This document shows, in pieces, positions 14,959-17,424 of a stretch of DNA of 17,424 bases. The number at the start of each line of letters is the position of its first letter. The stretch's first letter is position 1. This DNA comes from CAZIWJ01 sp964542855 (lineage in GTDB: Bacteria; Bacteroidota; Bacteroidia; Cytophagales; Cyclobacteriaceae), in the NCBI GenBank assembly GCA_964542855.1, contig CAZIWJ010000056.1, positions 1 through 17,424 of the forward strand, written 5' to 3'. Both the position numbers and the translations under genes were made by a program. The notes under the pieces were generated by a model that searched no databases, was not told where the DNA came from, and worked only from the letters and a program-made list of their open reading frames with translations.

Positions 14959-16821
14959 TTATCTTCTTTCGGTAATATCTTGCGCGTAAATAATTACCTG
15001 CTGAATGGCTGTACTTTTATCGAACGGAACACTCCGAAAACGCAGCCAGCGCCAGCTTCCGTTTTTGTGTTTCATGCGCAACTCAAGGTCTGCCACACTA
15101 TATTGCTCCAGGCTACGAGCAATACCGGAAAATGCTTCCAGGTCATCGGGATGAATGAACTGGCTGAGGGGAGCACCACGCATTTCATCAATTGCGTAAC
15201 CCAGTATGGAAACTACGTTCTGGTTTACAAACATTACCTGATAACCCGGCTGGTTGTAAACCATAATCAGGTTAGGGGTAGTAGCCAGCAGGCTCTCAAT
15301 AAACTGGTGGTTCATCCGGTCTTTCTCTTCAGACTTTTTTATGGCCGTAACATCACGATGAACAGACATCCAGTGGGTATAAACCCCATCTTCGTCGGTA
15401 ATGGGCATAATCATTAAACGCATCCAGAAAGAAGAGCCATCTTTCCGGTAGTTAATTACATCTGTTTCAATAGGCTGCCAGTCTTCTACCGCCTGCCTGA
15501 TTTTATCTACTGTTGCCCTATCAGAATTTTTACCCTGTAAAATTTTGGGAGAAGCGCCCAGTATTTCGTCTTTAGCGTAGCCGGTTATTTCGCTAAATGC
15601 TTTGTTTACGAATACTACATTCAGGTTGGTCGGGTTCATGGGATCAGCATCGGTAATGAGAATACCGTCGTTAGCATTGTTCATGGCCATTTTCATCAGG
15701 TGCAGGCGTTCTTCCCGGCGTCTCTGCTTACTGATGTCCCTGATGAAAGCAACCACACTTTCCACCCGGTCGTTTTGTTTCACCGGGTAGAAACCAATTT
15801 CAAAGTAGCACTTCTGAACCTTGTCGCGCTCAACCATCCGGATGGTTTTGCCCCTGGCAGCTTTTTCCAGCATTTTTTTCCAGGAGCGCATCCGCTTCGG
15901 GCTATCAAGAGTAGATAAAATACTGGTATTTAATTTAACCTGCTGGCCAAACCAGTTATTAATTAGCTCAACGTATTTATGGTTAAAATCAAGAATGTTC
16001 AGCTTTTTATCAACCAGGCAAACGGCACTTTTCTGGTTCTCAAGAACAGCCCTAAGCTTGGATTCCTTCCGCTGAAGGGCTTTTTCTGTAGCCTTTCGGG
16101 AAGTGATATTGCGTGAATTGAGAATTACGCAGGCGTCTCCGCGGTTATCTTTGGCCAGGGTACCGATGCTTTCCAGCACTACAAAACAACCATCGGCTTT
16201 TTGAAAACGAAATTCCAGGATAAACGAGGCTTCCTCATCCGGTTCGTGGTACCGGAGCGTAGAACTAAAGCGCCTGCTTACTGAAGGCAGGTCGTTCGGG
16301 TGAAGCCATTCTTTTACGTGCTTTCCAACGATCTCATCCGGGGTGAAGCCCATAATATTATAAAACGATGGACTGTGGTACTGCATAATTCCCTCCGGAG
16401 AAAGAACTGAAATAAAGTCGCGGGAGTGCTCTACCAACTGGGTGATGTATTCGTAATCTTCCCAGTTTACCGGTTTTTTTTCTTGCTGCAGCATTACCAT
16501 GGCCATCATCTCTTTCCCGCCGACTACCGGGGTAAGTATAGCCCGGTAGTTCAGAACCGGTGAAATGCTAACCGTAGCCGTACCCGGTTGCTGATCCTTC
16601 AGCACTCGTTGCAAGGCTTCGTGGAAAGCTTTTTCGCTGGAAGGAACAATGGCTTCAACCGAATTACCAATAGTTAACGAGGCATCGACAGACAGTTGGC
16701 CGGAAAGAAAGGGGTTTAGGTAGCAAACCTTTAAAGAAGAGGAAACATGGAATATACCCTGGTCAACTTCATCGTACACGCTGAATAGAGAAGTACCGGA
16801 TGGCTGTTTAATTGTTTCCAT
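14959..16821 (-). CDS. Multi-PAS signalling protein without output domain
   Basis: This 620-residue soluble protein is a string of about five PAS units: a weak one at 10-115, then about 122-243 (ending SRNITSRK), 250-367 (ending IRDISKQRRREE), 373-495 (ending VHRDVTAIKK) and 505-620 (ending YAQDITERR). The fourth resembles a LOV-type PAS (VNKAFSEITGYAKDEILG, then GASPKILQG), but the flavin-binding Cys of GRNCRFLQG is replaced by P425, so it should not be a blue-light sensor of the usual kind. The protein stops right after the last PAC motif, where a histidine kinase would normally follow. No kinase, cyclase or HTH sequence is seen in the next 120 bp in any minus-strand frame. It may be a truncated kinase or a sensor working through partners. 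It appears to be a single gene. Confidence 0.85.
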   Translation of the reverse strand: METIKQPSGTSLFSVYDEVDQGIFHVSSSLKVCYLNPFLSGQLSVDASLTIGNSVEAIVPSSEKAFHEALQRVLKDQQPGTATVSISPVLNYRAILTPVVGGKEMMAMVMLQQEKKPVNWEDYEYITQLVEHSRDFISVLSPEGIMQYHSPSFYNIMGFTPDEIVGKHVKEWLHPNDLPSVSRRFSSTLRYHEPDEEASFILEFRFQKADGCFVVLESIGTLAKDNRGDACVILNSRNITSRKATEKALQRKESKLRAVLENQKSAVCLVDKKLNILDFNHKYVELINNWFGQQVKLNTSILSTLDSPKRMRSWKKMLEKAARGKTIRMVERDKVQKCYFEIGFYPVKQNDRVESVVAFIRDISKQRRREERLHLMKMAMNNANDGILITDADPMNPTNLNVVFVNKAFSEITGYAKDEILGASPKILQGKNSDRATVDKIRQAVEDWQPIETDVINYRKDGSSFWMRLMIMPITDEDGVYTHWMSVHRDVTAIKKSEEKDRMNHQFIESLLATTPNLIMVYNQPGYQVMFVNQNVVSILGYAIDEMRGAPLSQFIHPDDLEAFSGIARSLEQYSVADLELRMKHKNGSWRWLRFRSVPFDKSTAIQQVIIYAQDITERR

Positions 16822-16929
16822 ACTTCGGGCTAATTTGGAGCTAAACGTTATGCAGGTGATTAATGTTTCCGGATTATCTTCTAAAATCTAACACAAAATA
16901 AAACTTTGTGCACCACGAAAAACATAATG

Positions 16930-16960
16930 TTGGGTTTCATGTAATGAAAGGTAGTATTTT
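16930..16960 (+). promoter_or_regulatory. Weak candidate promoter for the FAD oxidoreductase gene
   Basis: TTG (16930-16932) is followed after 19 bp by TAGTATTT (16952-16959), which keeps the TA and TTT of the Bacteroidota -7 box but with one extra base between them. The spacing is right and the box is imperfect. It would place the 11-bp repeats at 16981-17013 in the leader. Confidence 0.25.
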
Positions 16961-16980
16961 TAAACGAATAATTTAACTAA

Positions 16981-17013
16981 GCCTGGTATCAGCCCGGTAA
17001 CTGCCCGGTTAAA
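16981..17013 (+). repeat. Three degenerate 11-bp tandem repeats
   Basis: GCCTGGTATCA, GCCCGGTAACT and GCCCGGTTAAA follow one another with an 11-bp period and share GCCyGGTwa. They end 31 bp before the start of the FAD oxidoreductase gene. A repeat of one helical turn suits a regulator binding on one face of the DNA. They could equally be a chance tandem duplication. Confidence 0.5.
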
Positions 17014-17044
17014 CTAAACACTGAAAAAAAATGTACTGTAGTAT

Positions 17045-17424
17045 ATGTACGATGTAGCTATTGTGGGCGGTGGTTTGGCGGGCCTGGTGAATGCCATTCA
17101 CCTAAGAAAAGAAGGGTTTTCGGTACTGGTTATTGAGCGGAAAACCTATCCTTTTCACCGGGTTTGCGGGGAATATATTTCCAATGAGGTTATTCCTTAC
17201 CTGGAGGCACTAAATATTTTCCCCCACGAACTAGCCCCGGCACCTATTACTAATTTTCTGCTCACTGCTCCTTCGGGCAAAGCAGGGGAGTTACCCCTCG
17301 ATTTAGGTGGGTTTGGGGTGAGTCGCTACCAGCTCGATCATTTCCTTTATCAGAAAGCCGTTGAATTGGGGGTAGTGTTTAAACTGGGCCATACGGTAGA
17401 AAATATTATTTACCGGGAGCCACT
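17045..17424 (+). CDS. FAD-dependent oxidoreductase, N-terminal part
   Basis: The first 126 codons are present and the gene runs off the window. The start MYDVAIVGGGLAGLVNAIHL holds the dinucleotide-binding GxGxxG-like motif (GGGLAG, residues 8-13), followed by the acidic strand end VIERKTYPFHRVCGEYIS. This is typical of the geranylgeranyl reductase / FAD monooxygenase group, where RVCGE is a conserved feature. A reducing or hydroxylating role on a lipid or polyketide substrate is possible but not shown. An upstream ATG at 17031 is out of frame. From memory, Cytophagales often carry such a gene beside a type III polyketide synthase and a methyltransferase, so those may lie just beyond the window. 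Confidence 0.82.
   Translation, partial: MYDVAIVGGGLAGLVNAIHLRKEGFSVLVIERKTYPFHRVCGEYISNEVIPYLEALNIFPHELAPAPITNFLLTAPSGKAGELPLDLGGFGVSRYQLDHFLYQKAVELGVVFKLGHTVENIIYREP

Noticed and set aside
14845..15417. Plus-strand open frame of 190 codons
   Set aside because: It lies mostly inside the PAS gene on the other strand. Its residues show no family pattern, while the minus strand shows clear PAS motifs.
17031..17047. ATG at 17031 as start of the FAD oxidoreductase
   Set aside because: It is out of frame with the dinucleotide-binding motif. The ATG at 17045 gives the standard MYDVAIVGGG start.

Overview
The window looks like chromosomal DNA of a Bacteroidota bacterium, most likely order Cytophagales. 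Reasons: Shine-Dalgarno sequences are absent or weak before nearly all starts, two exact TAnnTTTG -7 promoter boxes are visible, the protein families are typical of the group (SulP, PAS/GAF signalling proteins with the usual Cytophagales coiled coil, a Kre9-like surface protein), and base composition is moderate with GC-rich codons and AT-rich gaps. No rRNA, tRNA, CRISPR array, insertion sequence or phage gene was seen.

Left part (1-8100), all minus strand. Read in the direction of transcription it holds a membrane-anchored thioredoxin-fold protein, a six-helix membrane GAF protein, a GAF/histidine-kinase-like protein whose phosphoacceptor His is Asn, a Crp/Fnr regulator with an unusual Cys cluster, a SulP anion transporter with a STAS domain, and a CstB-like persulfide dioxygenase/rhodanese fusion. 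The last three form a plausible reactive-sulfur cassette: a thiol-bearing regulator, a transporter for sulfate or thiosulfate-like anions, and an enzyme that oxidises persulfides. The first three look like a sensor group with no obvious phosphotransfer output.

Middle part (8400-11660), plus strand: a DUF885-like lipoprotein that lacks the usual HExxPGHH zinc motif, then a complete M20-family amidohydrolase (AllC/HyuC type). Between them, on the minus strand, lies a short TPR-like gene remnant broken by one extra A in an A-run. It shares a bidirectional terminator with the lipoprotein gene.

Right part (11800-17424): a secreted protein with a Kre9/KNH-like Ig-fold domain and a C-terminal membrane helix, then a tightly coupled trio of class IV-like histone deacetylase, small two-helix membrane protein and rhomboid protease. 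A convergent multi-PAS protein without any output domain follows. At the edge, the first 126 codons of a FAD-dependent oxidoreductase begin after three 11-bp tandem repeats.

The points most worth following are the Cys-rich Crp/Fnr-SulP-CstB cassette, the degenerate kinase beside the His-rich membrane sensor, and the frameshifted TPR remnant.
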